A stretch of DNA of 64,000 nucleotides from Actinopolymorpha pittospori. GTDB lineage: Bacteria > Actinomycetota > Actinomycetes > Propionibacteriales > Actinopolymorphaceae. Positions 50,921-59,820 of this stretch are shown here, in pieces. The translations under genes were made by a program, and so were the position numbers. The notes under the pieces are model-generated. The model ran no database searches and was not told the DNA's origin. It saw nothing but the letters and a program-made list of their open reading frames with translations. The first letter of the stretch is position 1, and every line of letters begins with the position of its first letter. The stretch is from assembly GCF_014873875.1 (NCBI RefSeq), contig NZ_JADBEM010000001.1, positions 8,556,001 to 8,620,000 on the forward strand, read 5' to 3'.

Positions 50921-51919
50921 TCAGCCACGTACTCCGGTGATCGACACGTTGTAGTAGAGCTCGTCGGGCACGACACGCTTGACCAGCCGGTCGAGCGCCG
51001 ACAGCCGCAGCCAACCGCGGTAGGCGAAGCTCGCCCATCCCCAGCCGAGGCGCTCGGGGTTGACGGCATGCTCGAACGTGCGCACCGGCCAGCCGAACCA
51101 CGCGGCGGTGAGCTCCTCGGTGACCGTGCGAACCGTCACCGCACCGGCGCGTTCGGCGGTCCGCGCCAGTGTGTCGGGGTCGAAGGTGTGCAGGTCGACA
51201 ACCGCTTCGAGGGCCGCCGCGCGCGAGGACTCGTCGAGTTCCTCCCGCGTGCGGGCCCAGCGATCACGCAGCGGCGCGAGCTGGGTCGCCCTGGTCGCGG
51301 CCCACCAGGTCGCCTGGGACAGCTTGCGGGCCACCAGGTCGCCGTACCTCGTCGGCTCACCACAGATCACGAACCGCCCGCCGGGCCTCAGCACCCGGAG
51401 CATCTCCCGGAACGCGAGCTCGACGTCGGGGATGTGGTGGATGACGGCGTGCCCGACCACCACGTCGAAGGTGTCGTCCTCGTAGGGCAGGCGCTCGGCG
51501 TCGGCGACCCGTCCGGACACCTCGAAACCGAGCCGGCGGGCGTTCTCCTTCGCCGCCTCCACCATGCCCGGCGAGAGGTCGGTCACATGTACCTCGTCGA
51601 GGATGCCGGCCTGGCGCAGGTTGAGCGAGAAGAACCCGGTGCCGCACCCGACCTCCAGCGACCGAGCGTAGGGCCAACCCGCCGCGCCGGCGGCGGCCAC
51701 GAACCGGTCCCGGGCGTAGGCGATGCAGCGGTCGTCGAAGGAGATCGACCACTTGTCGTCGTAGGTCTGGGCCTCCCAGTCGTGGTAGAGCACGTTGGCG
51801 AGCTTCGGGTCCCGCCAGGCGGCCTCCACCTCGTCCGCACTCGCCACCGGATGGGGAGCCGGATCGGGCCGGTCCGTCGTACCTGCGGCGGTGTCGTTGC
51901 GGGTGTCGGTGTCTGACAT
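50921..51919 (-). CDS. SAM-dependent methyltransferase (Methyltransf_11 type)
   Basis: 332 residues. Core: SLEVGCGTGFFSLNLRQAGI, VHVTDLSPGMVEAAKENARR, RVADAERLPYEDDTFDVVVG, HIPDVELAFREMLRVLRPGG. The C-terminal 120 residues, with WFGWPVRTFEHAVNP, are an extension found in a conserved actinobacterial group; Rv3038c next to echA17 is in the same position. The substrate is unknown. ATG 51919 has GGAAG 4-5 bases upstream. Confidence 0.82.
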   Translation of the reverse strand: MSDTDTRNDTAAGTTDRPDPAPHPVASADEVEAAWRDPKLANVLYHDWEAQTYDDKWSISFDDRCIAYARDRFVAAAGAAGWPYARSLEVGCGTGFFSLNLRQAGILDEVHVTDLSPGMVEAAKENARRLGFEVSGRVADAERLPYEDDTFDVVVGHAVIHHIPDVELAFREMLRVLRPGGRFVICGEPTRYGDLVARKLSQATWWAATRATQLAPLRDRWARTREELDESSRAAALEAVVDLHTFDPDTLARTAERAGAVTVRTVTEELTAAWFGWPVRTFEHAVNPERLGWGWASFAYRGWLRLSALDRLVKRVVPDELYYNVSITGVRG

Positions 51920-52011
51920 CGGCTTCCTTCGGCTGGAGGTGTAGGCCTGCGAAGAGACGAGGGCGACCAAGCGACGGTAGACCCGGCAGCTTCGGTCGGA
52001 CTCGCGGGGGC

Positions 52012-52794
52012 TCAGCGGCCCTGGAACCTCGGCTTGGCCTTCTCGACGAACGCCCGCATCCCGATCTCGCGGTCCTCGGTGGCGAACAACGCGGCGAACG
52101 TCTGGCGTTCGATCTCCAGGCCGGTGGCGAGGTCGACGTCGAGGCCGCGGTCGATGGCGGCCTTCGCCGCGCGCAACGCGTGGCCGGGGCCGCCGACGAA
52201 CTGCTCGGCCCACGCGCGCGCCGCCGCGTAGACGGCGCCCGGCGACTCGTCGTCGACCACCTCGTCGAGGAGCCCGACCTCGCGGGCGAAGGTCGCGTCG
52301 ACGATCCTTCCGGTGAAGATCAGGTCCTTGGCAACCGAGGGACCCACCAGCCGGGCGAGCCGTTGCGTGCCGCCCGCCCCGGGGATGATGCCGAGCTTGA
52401 TCTCGGGCTGGCCGAGCTTCGCGCCGGCGGCTCCGACGCGCCGGTCGGCGGTGAGGGCGAGCTCGCAGCCACCACCGAGCGCGTAGCCGTTGACGGCCGC
52501 GACCACCGGCTTGGGTATCCGAGCGACAGCGTCGAACGCCGAGGTCAGGCCGTGTGAACGGACCTCCATCTCGGCGTAGGACATGTCGATCATCTCTTTG
52601 ATGTCGGCGCCCGCGGCGAAGACCTGCTCACCGCCGTACAGCACCACCGCCGCGACGTCGGCGCGCTGGGTCGCTTCCTGCGCGGCCGAGCGGATCTGCT
52701 CCTGCATGGCGATGTCGAGAGCGTTCATCGGCGGCCGGTCGAGCCGGATCGTGCCGACGCCGTCCGCGACCTCGAGCCGCACCCATGTGCCCAC
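52012..52794 (-). CDS. Enoyl-CoA hydratase/isomerase
   Basis: 260 residues, the usual crotonase length. VFAAGADIKEM and NGYALGGGCELALTADRRV form the oxyanion hole; KLGIIPGAGGTQRLARLVG carries the catalytic glutamate position (QPEIKLGIIPGAGG). GTG 52794 is chosen because GGGGAG lies 6 bases upstream and gives the family start MGTWVRLEV; upstream ATG 52866 and GTG 52884 lack such a site. It corresponds to echA17 (Rv3039c) by position. Likely role in fatty-acid beta-oxidation. Confidence 0.9.
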   Translation of the reverse strand: MGTWVRLEVADGVGTIRLDRPPMNALDIAMQEQIRSAAQEATQRADVAAVVLYGGEQVFAAGADIKEMIDMSYAEMEVRSHGLTSAFDAVARIPKPVVAAVNGYALGGGCELALTADRRVGAAGAKLGQPEIKLGIIPGAGGTQRLARLVGPSVAKDLIFTGRIVDATFAREVGLLDEVVDDESPGAVYAAARAWAEQFVGGPGHALRAAKAAIDRGLDVDLATGLEIERQTFAALFATEDREIGMRAFVEKAKPRFQGR

Positions 52795-52999
52795 CAGGTC
52801 TCCCCCTCCGCTGTCACCGATGTCGGCGCCGGCACGGACCGGCACCGTGTCGCCGATGTCTTTCATGTCCGGTTCCGGCAGCACTCGAGCCTATGGCATC
52901 GCCGGCGAACGTGAGACCCCCTTGCCGGACGACATCGCAGCGGTGGCCGGCCGGTGGACGACCGATGGCGGCCAGGTCCGGATTGGAGACATAATCCGA

Positions 53000-53028
53000 A
53001 AGACAGTTGCAGTAAGCAACTTTAATCT
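53000..53028 (+). promoter_or_regulatory. Promoter with AGTTGC/GCAACT operator for the exporter gene
   Basis: AAGACA (53000-53005), 17-bp spacer, TAATCT (53023-53028). The spacer is almost filled by the perfect dyad AGTTGC-AGTAA-GCAACT (53005-53021), a typical MarR- or TetR-type operator geometry. It lies 47 bp before the exporter start. The repressor is not adjacent. Confidence 0.6.
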
Positions 53029-53074
53029 GGAGATGGCCTACACCTACTAGGCGAAACGGAGCACGAACACCAGG

Positions 53075-54772
53075 ATGCCCGCGACCGGCTCACATAGGAG
53101 TTCAGAAACAGCCCCCTCATCACAAGCGACCTTCACCCACAAGCAGATTCTCGAGATCGTCTGGGCGCTTCTGCTGTGTCTCTTCGTCTCGTCGCTGTCC
53201 GCGACCGTCGTAGGCACCGCCCTTCCCACGATCGTCGGCGATCTGGGTGGCCAGGACCAACTGGCCTGGGTCGCGAGCGCAACCCTTCTCACGACCACGG
53301 TCTCCACACCGTTGTGGGGCAAGATTTCCGATCTCTACGGCCGTAAGCCGCTCATGCAGTTGGCGATCGCGGTGTTCGTCGTCACGTCTATCTTCGCCGG
53401 GCTGTCCCAGACGATGGGCGAGATGATCATCGCTCGAGCCGCGCAGGGCATCGGCGGGGGCGGCGTGGTCGCCCTCTCCCAGGCGATCATGGCCGACATC
53501 GTGAGCCCACGGCAGCGCGGCCGCTACGCCGGATACCTGGGCGCTTCGTTCGGTGTCGCGACCGTCGCCGGTCCGCTGATCGGCGGGTTCCTCGTCGACG
53601 GGCCGGGCTGGCGTTGGTGCTTCTACGTCGGCGTTCCCATCGCGATCGTCGCCTCGATCGTCCTGCAGCGGACACTGCACCTTCCCCACGTCCGTCGCAA
53701 AACCCAGATCGACTGGCTCGGCGCCACGTTCCTCACCGCCTCGATCACCTCGCTGCTCCTCGTGCTCTCACTCGCGGGCACCGAGTTCGCGTGGGCGTCG
53801 GGGTGGACGTTGCTGATGGTGGCGATCAGTCTCGGCTGTCTCGTCGCGGTGATCGTCGTCGAACGCCGGGCGTCGGAGCCGATCCTGCCGCCGCGGCTGT
53901 TCCGTGGCCGCACCTTCAATCTGACCGGGATCGCGGGCTTCTTGGTCGGGTTCGCGATGTTCGGCGCCATGATCTACCTGCCGCAGTACCTCCAGGTCGT
54001 CCGCGGCATGAGCCCGACGGCGTCGGGCCTGCTCACCATCCCGCTCGTGGTGGGGATGCTGGGCGTGTCCGTCCTGTGCGGGCGCGCCATCACCCGGTGG
54101 GGCCGCTGGAAGATGTTCCCGATGGCCGGGATCGCTCTCATCGCCGTGGCCTCCGGCCTGCTCGCCACCCTCCACACCGACACCTCACTGGTGCTGGTCT
54201 GCGCCTACATGCTGATCTTCGGCTCCGGGCTCGGCCTCACCCAGCAGGTGCTGGTGCTCGCCGTCCAGAACACCGCCGAACACCGCGACCTCGGGATCGC
54301 GACCTCGGCCGCGACCTTCTTCCGCTCCATGGGCGGCGCCGTCGGTGTCGCCGTCTTCGGGGCCATCCTGACCTCTCGGCTCGCCAGCGCGATCCCCGAA
54401 CTGCTCGCCGAGCACGGTCTGAAGATCAGGCTCACGGCCGAGTCGTTGTCGGCGCACCTTGGTACGCCGGAGGAGATCGCGCACATCCCCGAGCCGCTCC
54501 GGAGTGTCATCCGGGAGGGATTCACCCTCGGGCTCAACCGCATCTACCTGATCGCCGTACCTCTCGTCGTCCTCGCGTTCCTCGCCATCCTCGCCGTCAA
54601 GGAGGTGCCGCTCCGTGGCCGGGTCGCCTCGCCCGAGGACGACACGGCGGCACCGGCGCCCGCGACCGGACCGGTCGTGAGCGAGAGCGCACGAGCGGCG
54701 GTCCCGGCGCCGGCACCGGTCGTCGCCGACACCACGCGGCACGCCGTACCGGCTCGCGCGCGTCGACGCTGA
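53075..54772 (+). CDS. DHA2-family (14-TM) multidrug exporter
   Basis: 565 residues. Fourteen hydrophobic segments; helix 1 motif LDxTIVNVALP-like position reads LSATVVGTALPTIVGDLGG, motif A GKISDLYGRKPLM, motif C GVATVAGPLIGGFLVDG. A loop between helices 13 and 14 and an Ala/Pro-rich tail (residues 520-565) follow. Exports toxic organics in exchange for protons; the substrate is unknown. ATG 53075 has only a weak CCAGG upstream. A strong operator dyad sits in its promoter. Confidence 0.9.
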   Translation: MPATGSHRSSETAPSSQATFTHKQILEIVWALLLCLFVSSLSATVVGTALPTIVGDLGGQDQLAWVASATLLTTTVSTPLWGKISDLYGRKPLMQLAIAVFVVTSIFAGLSQTMGEMIIARAAQGIGGGGVVALSQAIMADIVSPRQRGRYAGYLGASFGVATVAGPLIGGFLVDGPGWRWCFYVGVPIAIVASIVLQRTLHLPHVRRKTQIDWLGATFLTASITSLLLVLSLAGTEFAWASGWTLLMVAISLGCLVAVIVVERRASEPILPPRLFRGRTFNLTGIAGFLVGFAMFGAMIYLPQYLQVVRGMSPTASGLLTIPLVVGMLGVSVLCGRAITRWGRWKMFPMAGIALIAVASGLLATLHTDTSLVLVCAYMLIFGSGLGLTQQVLVLAVQNTAEHRDLGIATSAATFFRSMGGAVGVAVFGAILTSRLASAIPELLAEHGLKIRLTAESLSAHLGTPEEIAHIPEPLRSVIREGFTLGLNRIYLIAVPLVVLAFLAILAVKEVPLRGRVASPEDDTAAPAPATGPVVSESARAAVPAPAPVVADTTRHAVPARARRR

Positions 54773-54845
54773 CGCGGCGGAGAAAGCGCCGGGCCAAGCT
54801 CGGTTGACCACGCGGGGCAGGGTTCCCACCCACACCCCGTTACTG

Positions 54846-54891
54846 GGAGGATCACAGGGTCGGTCCCGTCCGACCGGCCCTGTGGTCCTCC
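54846..54891 (+). terminator. Terminator after the exporter gene
   Basis: A 14-bp outer stem (GGAGGATCACAGGG with CCCTGTGGTCCTCC, one T-G pair) topped by a smaller GTCGG/CCGAC stem. It lies 73 bp after the stop and before the dehydrogenase gene. Confidence 0.75.
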
Positions 54892-54968
54892 TCCCGTCTC
54901 TGTGGAGCAGGCCGGGGCCGTCCGGAGCAACCGGCACGAACCAACCCGAGCGGAAAGGGAGTACGGCG

Positions 54969-56054
54969 ATGCCGGACGTCAAGGCCGTGGTGGCTCGAGC
55001 CAAGAACGAGCCGGTGAGCGTGGAGACCATCCATGTTCCCGACCCGGGACCGGGCGAGGCCCTGGTCCAGGTGCAGGCGTGCGGCGTCTGCCACACCGAC
55101 CTGCACTACAAGCAGGGCGGTATCGGCGACGACTACCCCTACCTGCTCGGCCACGAGGCGGCCGGCGTCGTGGAGGCCGTCGGCGAGGGCGTCCAGGACG
55201 TGGCCCCCGGCGACTTCGTGATCCTCAACTGGCGGGCCGTGTGCGGCAAGTGCCGCGCCTGCAAGCGGGGCCGCCCGTGGTACTGCTTCGCGACCCACAA
55301 CGCCAAGCAGAAGATGACGCTGGCCGACGGCACCGAACTCTCCCCCGCCCTCGGCATCGGCGCGTTCGCGGAGAAGACGCTGGTCGCCGCCGGACAGTGC
55401 ACCAAGGTCGACCCCGAGACCCCTGCCACCGTCGCCGGTCTGCTCGGCTGCGGCGTGATGGCCGGCCTGGGCGCGGCCCTCAACACCGGTGCGGTCCAGC
55501 GGGGCGACTCGGTGGCCGTCTTCGGCTGCGGCGGCGTCGGCGACGCCGCGATCGCGGGCGCGACCCTCGGCGGCGCGACGACGGTGATCGCCGTCGACAT
55601 CGACGACCGCAAGCTCGAGTGGGCACGGCAGTTCGGCGCCACCCACACCGTCAACGCCCGCGGCGAGGACCCGGTCGAGCGGATCCGTGAGCTCACCGGC
55701 GGGTTCGGCGTCGACCTCGCCATCGAGGCGGTCGGGCGGCCCGAGACCTACAAGCAGGCGTTCTACGCCCGCGACCTCGCCGGCACCGTCGTCCTGGTCG
55801 GCGTACCCACGCCCGAGCTCACGTTGGAGCTTCCGTTCCTCGACGTCTTCGGCCGCGGCGGGGCACTGAAGTCGTCGTGGTACGGCGACTGCCTGCCCGA
55901 GCGCGACTTCCCCATGCTCGTCGACCTCTACCGCAACGGCCGGCTGCCGCTGGACGCGTTCGTCAGCGAGGAGATCGGCATCAACGACGTGGAGGCGGCG
56001 TTCACCAAGATGCACGCCGGTGAGGTGCTGCGTTCCGTGGTGGTGATGAAGTGA
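54969..56054 (+). CDS. S-(hydroxymethyl)mycothiol dehydrogenase (mycothiol-dependent formaldehyde dehydrogenase)
   Basis: A zinc alcohol dehydrogenase that oxidises the formaldehyde-mycothiol adduct to S-formylmycothiol with NAD. The 361 residues have catalytic zinc C41 and H62 (GVCHTDLHY, LGHEAAGVV), structural cysteines C92, C95, C98 and C106 (VCGKCRACKRGRPWYC) and the NAD loop FGCGGVGDAAI. Mycothiol is the actinobacterial thiol, so this supports the host group. AGGGAG lies 8 bases before ATG 54969. It is coupled to the next gene. Confidence 0.9.
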   Translation: MPDVKAVVARAKNEPVSVETIHVPDPGPGEALVQVQACGVCHTDLHYKQGGIGDDYPYLLGHEAAGVVEAVGEGVQDVAPGDFVILNWRAVCGKCRACKRGRPWYCFATHNAKQKMTLADGTELSPALGIGAFAEKTLVAAGQCTKVDPETPATVAGLLGCGVMAGLGAALNTGAVQRGDSVAVFGCGGVGDAAIAGATLGGATTVIAVDIDDRKLEWARQFGATHTVNARGEDPVERIRELTGGFGVDLAIEAVGRPETYKQAFYARDLAGTVVLVGVPTPELTLELPFLDVFGRGGALKSSWYGDCLPERDFPMLVDLYRNGRLPLDAFVSEEIGINDVEAAFTKMHAGEVLRSVVVMK

Positions 56055-56680
56055 CGGTCCGGATCGAGCGCGTCGTCACCTCCGGCACCTTCAGCCTGGA
56101 CGGTGGCACCTGGGACGTCGACAACAACGTCTGGCTGGTCGGTGACGACCGCGAGGTGATCGTCATCGACCCGGCGCACGACGCGACGCCCATCCTCGCG
56201 GCCGTCGGCGACCGAACGGTCCAGGCGATCGTGTGCACCCACGGCCACGACGACCACATCAGCGCGGTCGGCGACCTGTGGGACGCGACGAAGGCGCCGA
56301 TCTGGCTGAACCCGGCCGACCGGATGCTCTGGGACGTCGTCTACCCCGAGGTCGGGCCCGACGCCGACCTCGCCGACGGCCACGTGTTCACCGTCGGCGA
56401 CGTGACGCTGACCGCGTTGCACACGCCGGGCCACTCACCGGGCGGCACCTGCCTGCACGCACCGGCCCTCGACGCCGTCTTCAGTGGCGACACGTTGTTC
56501 GCCGGCGGGCCCGGCGCGACCGGACGCTCCTACTCCGACTTCGACACGATCATCGCCTCGATCCGGGAGCGGTTGCTCACCCTCCCGGACCAGACCGTCG
56601 TCCACACCGGTCACGGCGACACGACCACGATCGGCGCGGAGGCGCCCCACCTGTCGGAGTGGATCGCCCGCGGGCACTGA
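56051..56680 (+). CDS. Metallo-beta-lactamase-fold hydrolase coupled to the mycothiol dehydrogenase
   Basis: 209 residues. The metal motif THGHDDH (H64, H66, D68, H69), GHSPGGTCLH, the bridging aspartate in FSGDTLFAGGPG and the late VVHTGHGDTTTI match glyoxalase II-type enzymes. The GTG start overlaps the dehydrogenase stop (GTGA), so it probably hydrolyses S-formylmycothiol or a related thioester; a gene of this type follows the mycobacterial mycothiol dehydrogenase. This is not evidence of beta-lactam resistance. Confidence 0.88.
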   Translation: MTVRIERVVTSGTFSLDGGTWDVDNNVWLVGDDREVIVIDPAHDATPILAAVGDRTVQAIVCTHGHDDHISAVGDLWDATKAPIWLNPADRMLWDVVYPEVGPDADLADGHVFTVGDVTLTALHTPGHSPGGTCLHAPALDAVFSGDTLFAGGPGATGRSYSDFDTIIASIRERLLTLPDQTVVHTGHGDTTTIGAEAPHLSEWIARGH

Positions 56681-56730
56681 GTACCGACGGAGCCGACCCG
56701 AACGCGACCCCGGTCGCGCCGAGAACGCCG

Positions 56731-56762
56731 AAGCCGCCCACCGAGACCTCGGTGGGCGGCTT
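56731..56762. terminator. Bidirectional terminator between MBL and SMP-30 genes
   Basis: A 14-bp stem (AAGCCGCCCACCGA with its complement), followed by TTT on the plus strand, lies between the convergent stops at 56680 and 56786. Confidence 0.85.
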
Positions 56763-56785
56763 TCGCGACTCCGGGCTGGCCCGGA

Positions 56786-57721
56786 TCAGACCGCCACGCC
56801 ACCGGAGCGCAACGCGCCGTTGACGGGGAGCAGGACCGCGTACAGCGAGGTCGTGGCGGCGATGAAGAGGCGGTTTCGGCGCGGTCCGCCGAACTCCACG
56901 TTGGCCACCGTCTCCGGCACCCGCACCTTTCCGAGCAGCGTGCCGTCCGGGTGGTAGCAGTGCACGCCGTCCGCCGCGCTGGTCCAGACCCGACCCTCCG
57001 TGTCGAGCCGGAACCCGTCGAAGAGGCCGGAGGTGCAGGTGGCGAAGACCTCGCCGCCGGACAGCCCTCCGTCCACGGCAACGTCGAAGACCCGCATGTG
57101 GGCGGGCCCGCCGGGCGTGTGCGTCGCCCCCGTGTCCGAGACGTAGAGCCGGCTCTCGTCCGGGGAGAACGCCAGACCGTTGGGGCGTACGAAGTCGTCG
57201 GCGACGATCCGCACCTTTCCCGTCGAGGGGTCGACCCGGTAGACGTGGCAGCCACCGACCTCGCTCTCGCTCTGGTGGCCCTCGTAGTCGCTGTCGATGC
57301 CGTAGGCGGGGTCGCTGAACCAGACCGAGTTGTCGGACTTCACCACGGCGTCGTTCGGGCTGTTGAGCCGCTTGCCGTCGACGTTGTCGGCCAGCACCGT
57401 GATCGAGCCGTCGTGCTCGGTCCGGGTCACCCGGCGGTTGCCGTGCTCGCAGGTGACAAGGCGACCTTGGCGGTCGACGGTGTTGCCGTTGGTGAACCCT
57501 GCCGGCGCGCGGAAATCCCCCACCGAGCCGGTGGTCTCGTCCCAGCGCAGCATCCGGTCGTTCGGGATGTCACTCCAGACGAGGTAGCGGCCGGCCGCGA
57601 AGTAGGCCGGACCCTCCGCCCAGCGGCACCCCTCGTAGAGCTTCTCCAGCCGGGCGCTCGTCTTGACACATGACCCGAACCGGTCATCGAGGATCTCGAA
57701 CGTCTCGGACACGCCACCCAT
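56786..57721 (-). CDS. SMP-30/gluconolactonase-like protein
   Basis: 311 residues of the SMP-30/LRE beta-propeller: EGCRWAEGPAYFAAGRYLVW (metal Glu), LNSPNDAVVKSDNSVWFSDP (metal Asn), ADDFVRPNGLAFSPDESRLY (metal Asn) and LFDGFRLDTEGRVW (metal Asp). These four metal ligands predict a sugar-lactone hydrolase. No sugar operon is adjacent and the lactone is unknown. ATG 57721 has AGGAGG 6 bases upstream; the longer upstream frame is not needed. Confidence 0.86.
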   Translation of the reverse strand: MGGVSETFEILDDRFGSCVKTSARLEKLYEGCRWAEGPAYFAAGRYLVWSDIPNDRMLRWDETTGSVGDFRAPAGFTNGNTVDRQGRLVTCEHGNRRVTRTEHDGSITVLADNVDGKRLNSPNDAVVKSDNSVWFSDPAYGIDSDYEGHQSESEVGGCHVYRVDPSTGKVRIVADDFVRPNGLAFSPDESRLYVSDTGATHTPGGPAHMRVFDVAVDGGLSGGEVFATCTSGLFDGFRLDTEGRVWTSAADGVHCYHPDGTLLGKVRVPETVANVEFGGPRRNRLFIAATTSLYAVLLPVNGALRSGGVAV

Positions 57722-58089
57722 GCGGGCCTCCTGATCACCTGTCGTACGCCGGTCGGTCACCCGGTTGCCACCGGGCCGGTCGTTGGCCGGTCGCTGGCCG
57801 GTCACCGATCGGTCACCGGCCCCCACTCCGCGCGGACCAGCGCGAAAGGGTCCTGCGCCCGAAGGTAGCGACCGTGCCCCGCGAGCGCGACATAGCACCC
57901 GCATCGTGCCGCCCTTGGCCGCGTGGGCGTCGTCCGGCCTCCGCGAGACCGGATCGGGGCCGGCCGGCGACACCTATACTTTCGGTGCGCCGTGACCGGG
58001 CCCGCCCGGCACGGACCGGCCCAAACGGGTCACCGAGCACGAGATCCGCTTCCACCCCGAAAGACACCGAAAGCCGTCTGGTATCTCCG
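57722..58089. other. Divergent region upstream of the pantothenate genes
   Basis: No gene supported. TATACT (57975-57980) is a good -10 box for the plus strand and would give a leader of about 100 bases before ATG 58090; the -35 region is poor. Confidence 0.45.
57975..57980 (+). promoter_or_regulatory. -10 box for the pantothenate operon
   Basis: TATACT in an otherwise very GC-rich stretch, 110 bp upstream of the DUF2520-PanC start. The spaced -35 position (GATCGG) is weak. Confidence 0.45.
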
Positions 58090-59820
58090 ATGCGAGAACT
58101 GGAACGGAACCGAGACGCCGAGGCGTCGTCCGCGCTGCACCGGCTCGCCGTGATCGGCGACGGCCGCACCGGCGGTTCTGTCACCCACGCCGCCCGCGCC
58201 GCCGGGCTCGACGTCCACGTCGGCCGCCGCGGCACTTCCGCCGCGACCGCGAGCCTCGCCGAGGTCGCCCTCCTCTGCGTTCCCGACCGCTCGATCGCCT
58301 CCGCCTGCGCCGAGCTCGCCGAAGCCGACCCGCTCCCTGCCTACGTCGGGCACGTCAGCGGCGCCGCGGGCCTCGACGTCCTGGCCGCGGCACGCCGGCG
58401 GGGAGCCGAGACGTTCACGCTGCACCCACTCCAGACGATCCCCACGCCCGACACCGACCTCGCCGGGGCACCCGCCGCGGTGTCCGGGTCCAGTCCGGCT
58501 GCCCGGGACGTCGCCGCGGCGCTCGCCCGCCGGCTCGGGATGGTTCCCTTCGACGTACCCGAGGAGCACCGGGCCGCCTACCACGCGGCCGCCGTCCTCG
58601 CGTCCAACTTCCTCGTCACGCTCGAGGAGAGCGCCACCGAACTCCTCACCCGCGCGGGCGTGGCCGACGCCCGCGCGGTGCTGGCCCCACTGGTCCTGCG
58701 GAGTGCCGCCAACTGGGCCGAGGCCGGCTCCGCCGCGCTCACCGGCCCGATCGCGCGCGGCGACGAGGACACCGTGCGGGCCCACCTCGCCGCGGTGCGG
58801 GCGCTCGCACCGAAGTTGGAACCCACCTACACCGCGCTGGCCGAGCGCACCCGGGCGATCGCCGAGCGCGGCGCGGCCCCATCCAGCCAGGACTGGACGA
58901 CAGGAGGTACACCGGTGAACGCGCCCCAGGTCATCCGGACCCGCGAGGAGCTACGCCGTGCCCTCGAGCCGGCCAGGCGCTCCGGTCGCCGTATCGGGCT
59001 CGTCCCCACGATGGGCTTCCTCCACGAGGGGCACGCCTCACTGCTGCGGGCCGCACGGGCCGGCTGCGACGTCGTGGTGATGAGCCTGTTCGTCAACCCG
59101 ACGCAGTTCGGCCCGAACGAGGACCTCGCCGCCTATCCGCGCGACGAGGCGGCCGACCTCGCCATGGCGGCGGCGACCGGGGTCGACGTCGTCTACGCGC
59201 CCGACGCGGCGCACGTCTACCCGGCGGGCTACGCCACCAGCGTCGAGGTGGGCGGGGAGCTGACCCAGGTGCTCTGCGGAGACCCTCGCCGCCGGGGGTC
59301 CGCCCACTTCCGGGGGGTCACCACCGTGGTGGCGAAGCTGCTCAACGCGGTCGGGCCGGACGTCGCCTTCTTCGGGCAGAAGGACGCCCAGCAGGCGATC
59401 GTCATCCGCCGCATGGTGCGTGACCTCGACTTCCCGGTCGAGGTCGTCGTCGGGCCGACGGTGCGTGAACCCGACGGCCTGGCGATGAGCTCCCGCAACG
59501 TCTACCTCGAGCCCGACGAACGGGTCCGGGCGCGAGCGCTCAACCAGGCGCTGTCGGCGGTCGCCGACGCCGCCCGCGCCGGCGAGACCGACACCTCGCG
59601 GGCCCTCGCACTGGGCCACAAGATCCTCACCGACGCCGGGATCGATCCGGAGTACCTCGAGGCGCGCGACGCCGACGACCTCACCCTGGCGGCACGGTTC
59701 GGCGATCGTCCCGTGCTCGTCGCGGTGGCGGCCCGGGTCGGACGGGCGCGGCTCATCGACAACGTCGTCGTGGAGTCCCCACAGCCAGGCGCCGGCGCCG
59801 CGGCGGAGGTGGCGCGATGA
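58090..59820 (+). CDS. panC: DUF2520 Rossmann-fold domain fused in frame to pantothenate synthetase
   Basis: A 576-residue open frame joins two normally separate genes. Residues 1-270 are a Rossmann-like/DUF2520 reductase (LAVIGDGRTGGSVTHAARAAG; HPLQTIPTPDTDLAG), of the type usually just upstream of panC. Residues 276-576 are PanC, which joins pantoate and beta-alanine with ATP (VPTMGFLHEGHASLL; FVNPTQFGPNEDL; FFGQKDAQQ; SSRNVYL). No stop separates them, yet GTG 58915 has AGGAGG 9 bases upstream, so a separate 301-residue PanC may also be made. ATG 58090 has a weak ribosome site. Confidence 0.85.
   Translation: MRELERNRDAEASSALHRLAVIGDGRTGGSVTHAARAAGLDVHVGRRGTSAATASLAEVALLCVPDRSIASACAELAEADPLPAYVGHVSGAAGLDVLAAARRRGAETFTLHPLQTIPTPDTDLAGAPAAVSGSSPAARDVAAALARRLGMVPFDVPEEHRAAYHAAAVLASNFLVTLEESATELLTRAGVADARAVLAPLVLRSAANWAEAGSAALTGPIARGDEDTVRAHLAAVRALAPKLEPTYTALAERTRAIAERGAAPSSQDWTTGGTPVNAPQVIRTREELRRALEPARRSGRRIGLVPTMGFLHEGHASLLRAARAGCDVVVMSLFVNPTQFGPNEDLAAYPRDEAADLAMAAATGVDVVYAPDAAHVYPAGYATSVEVGGELTQVLCGDPRRRGSAHFRGVTTVVAKLLNAVGPDVAFFGQKDAQQAIVIRRMVRDLDFPVEVVVGPTVREPDGLAMSSRNVYLEPDERVRARALNQALSAVADAARAGETDTSRALALGHKILTDAGIDPEYLEARDADDLTLAARFGDRPVLVAVAARVGRARLIDNVVVESPQPGAGAAAEVAR
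58915..59820 (+). CDS. panC: Alternative internal start: stand-alone pantothenate synthetase
   Basis: Same frame as the fusion. GTG 58915 preceded by ACAGGAGGTACACCG gives MNAPQVIRTREELRRAL, the normal PanC N-terminus, and a 301-residue product of family length. Listed separately because it decides whether the cell makes a fusion, free PanC or both. Confidence 0.7.
   Translation: MNAPQVIRTREELRRALEPARRSGRRIGLVPTMGFLHEGHASLLRAARAGCDVVVMSLFVNPTQFGPNEDLAAYPRDEAADLAMAAATGVDVVYAPDAAHVYPAGYATSVEVGGELTQVLCGDPRRRGSAHFRGVTTVVAKLLNAVGPDVAFFGQKDAQQAIVIRRMVRDLDFPVEVVVGPTVREPDGLAMSSRNVYLEPDERVRARALNQALSAVADAARAGETDTSRALALGHKILTDAGIDPEYLEARDADDLTLAARFGDRPVLVAVAARVGRARLIDNVVVESPQPGAGAAAEVAR

Noticed and set aside
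56051..56680. Beta-lactamase or resistance gene
   Set aside because: The metallo-beta-lactamase fold and coupling to a mycothiol dehydrogenase indicate a thioesterase/glyoxalase II-type role.
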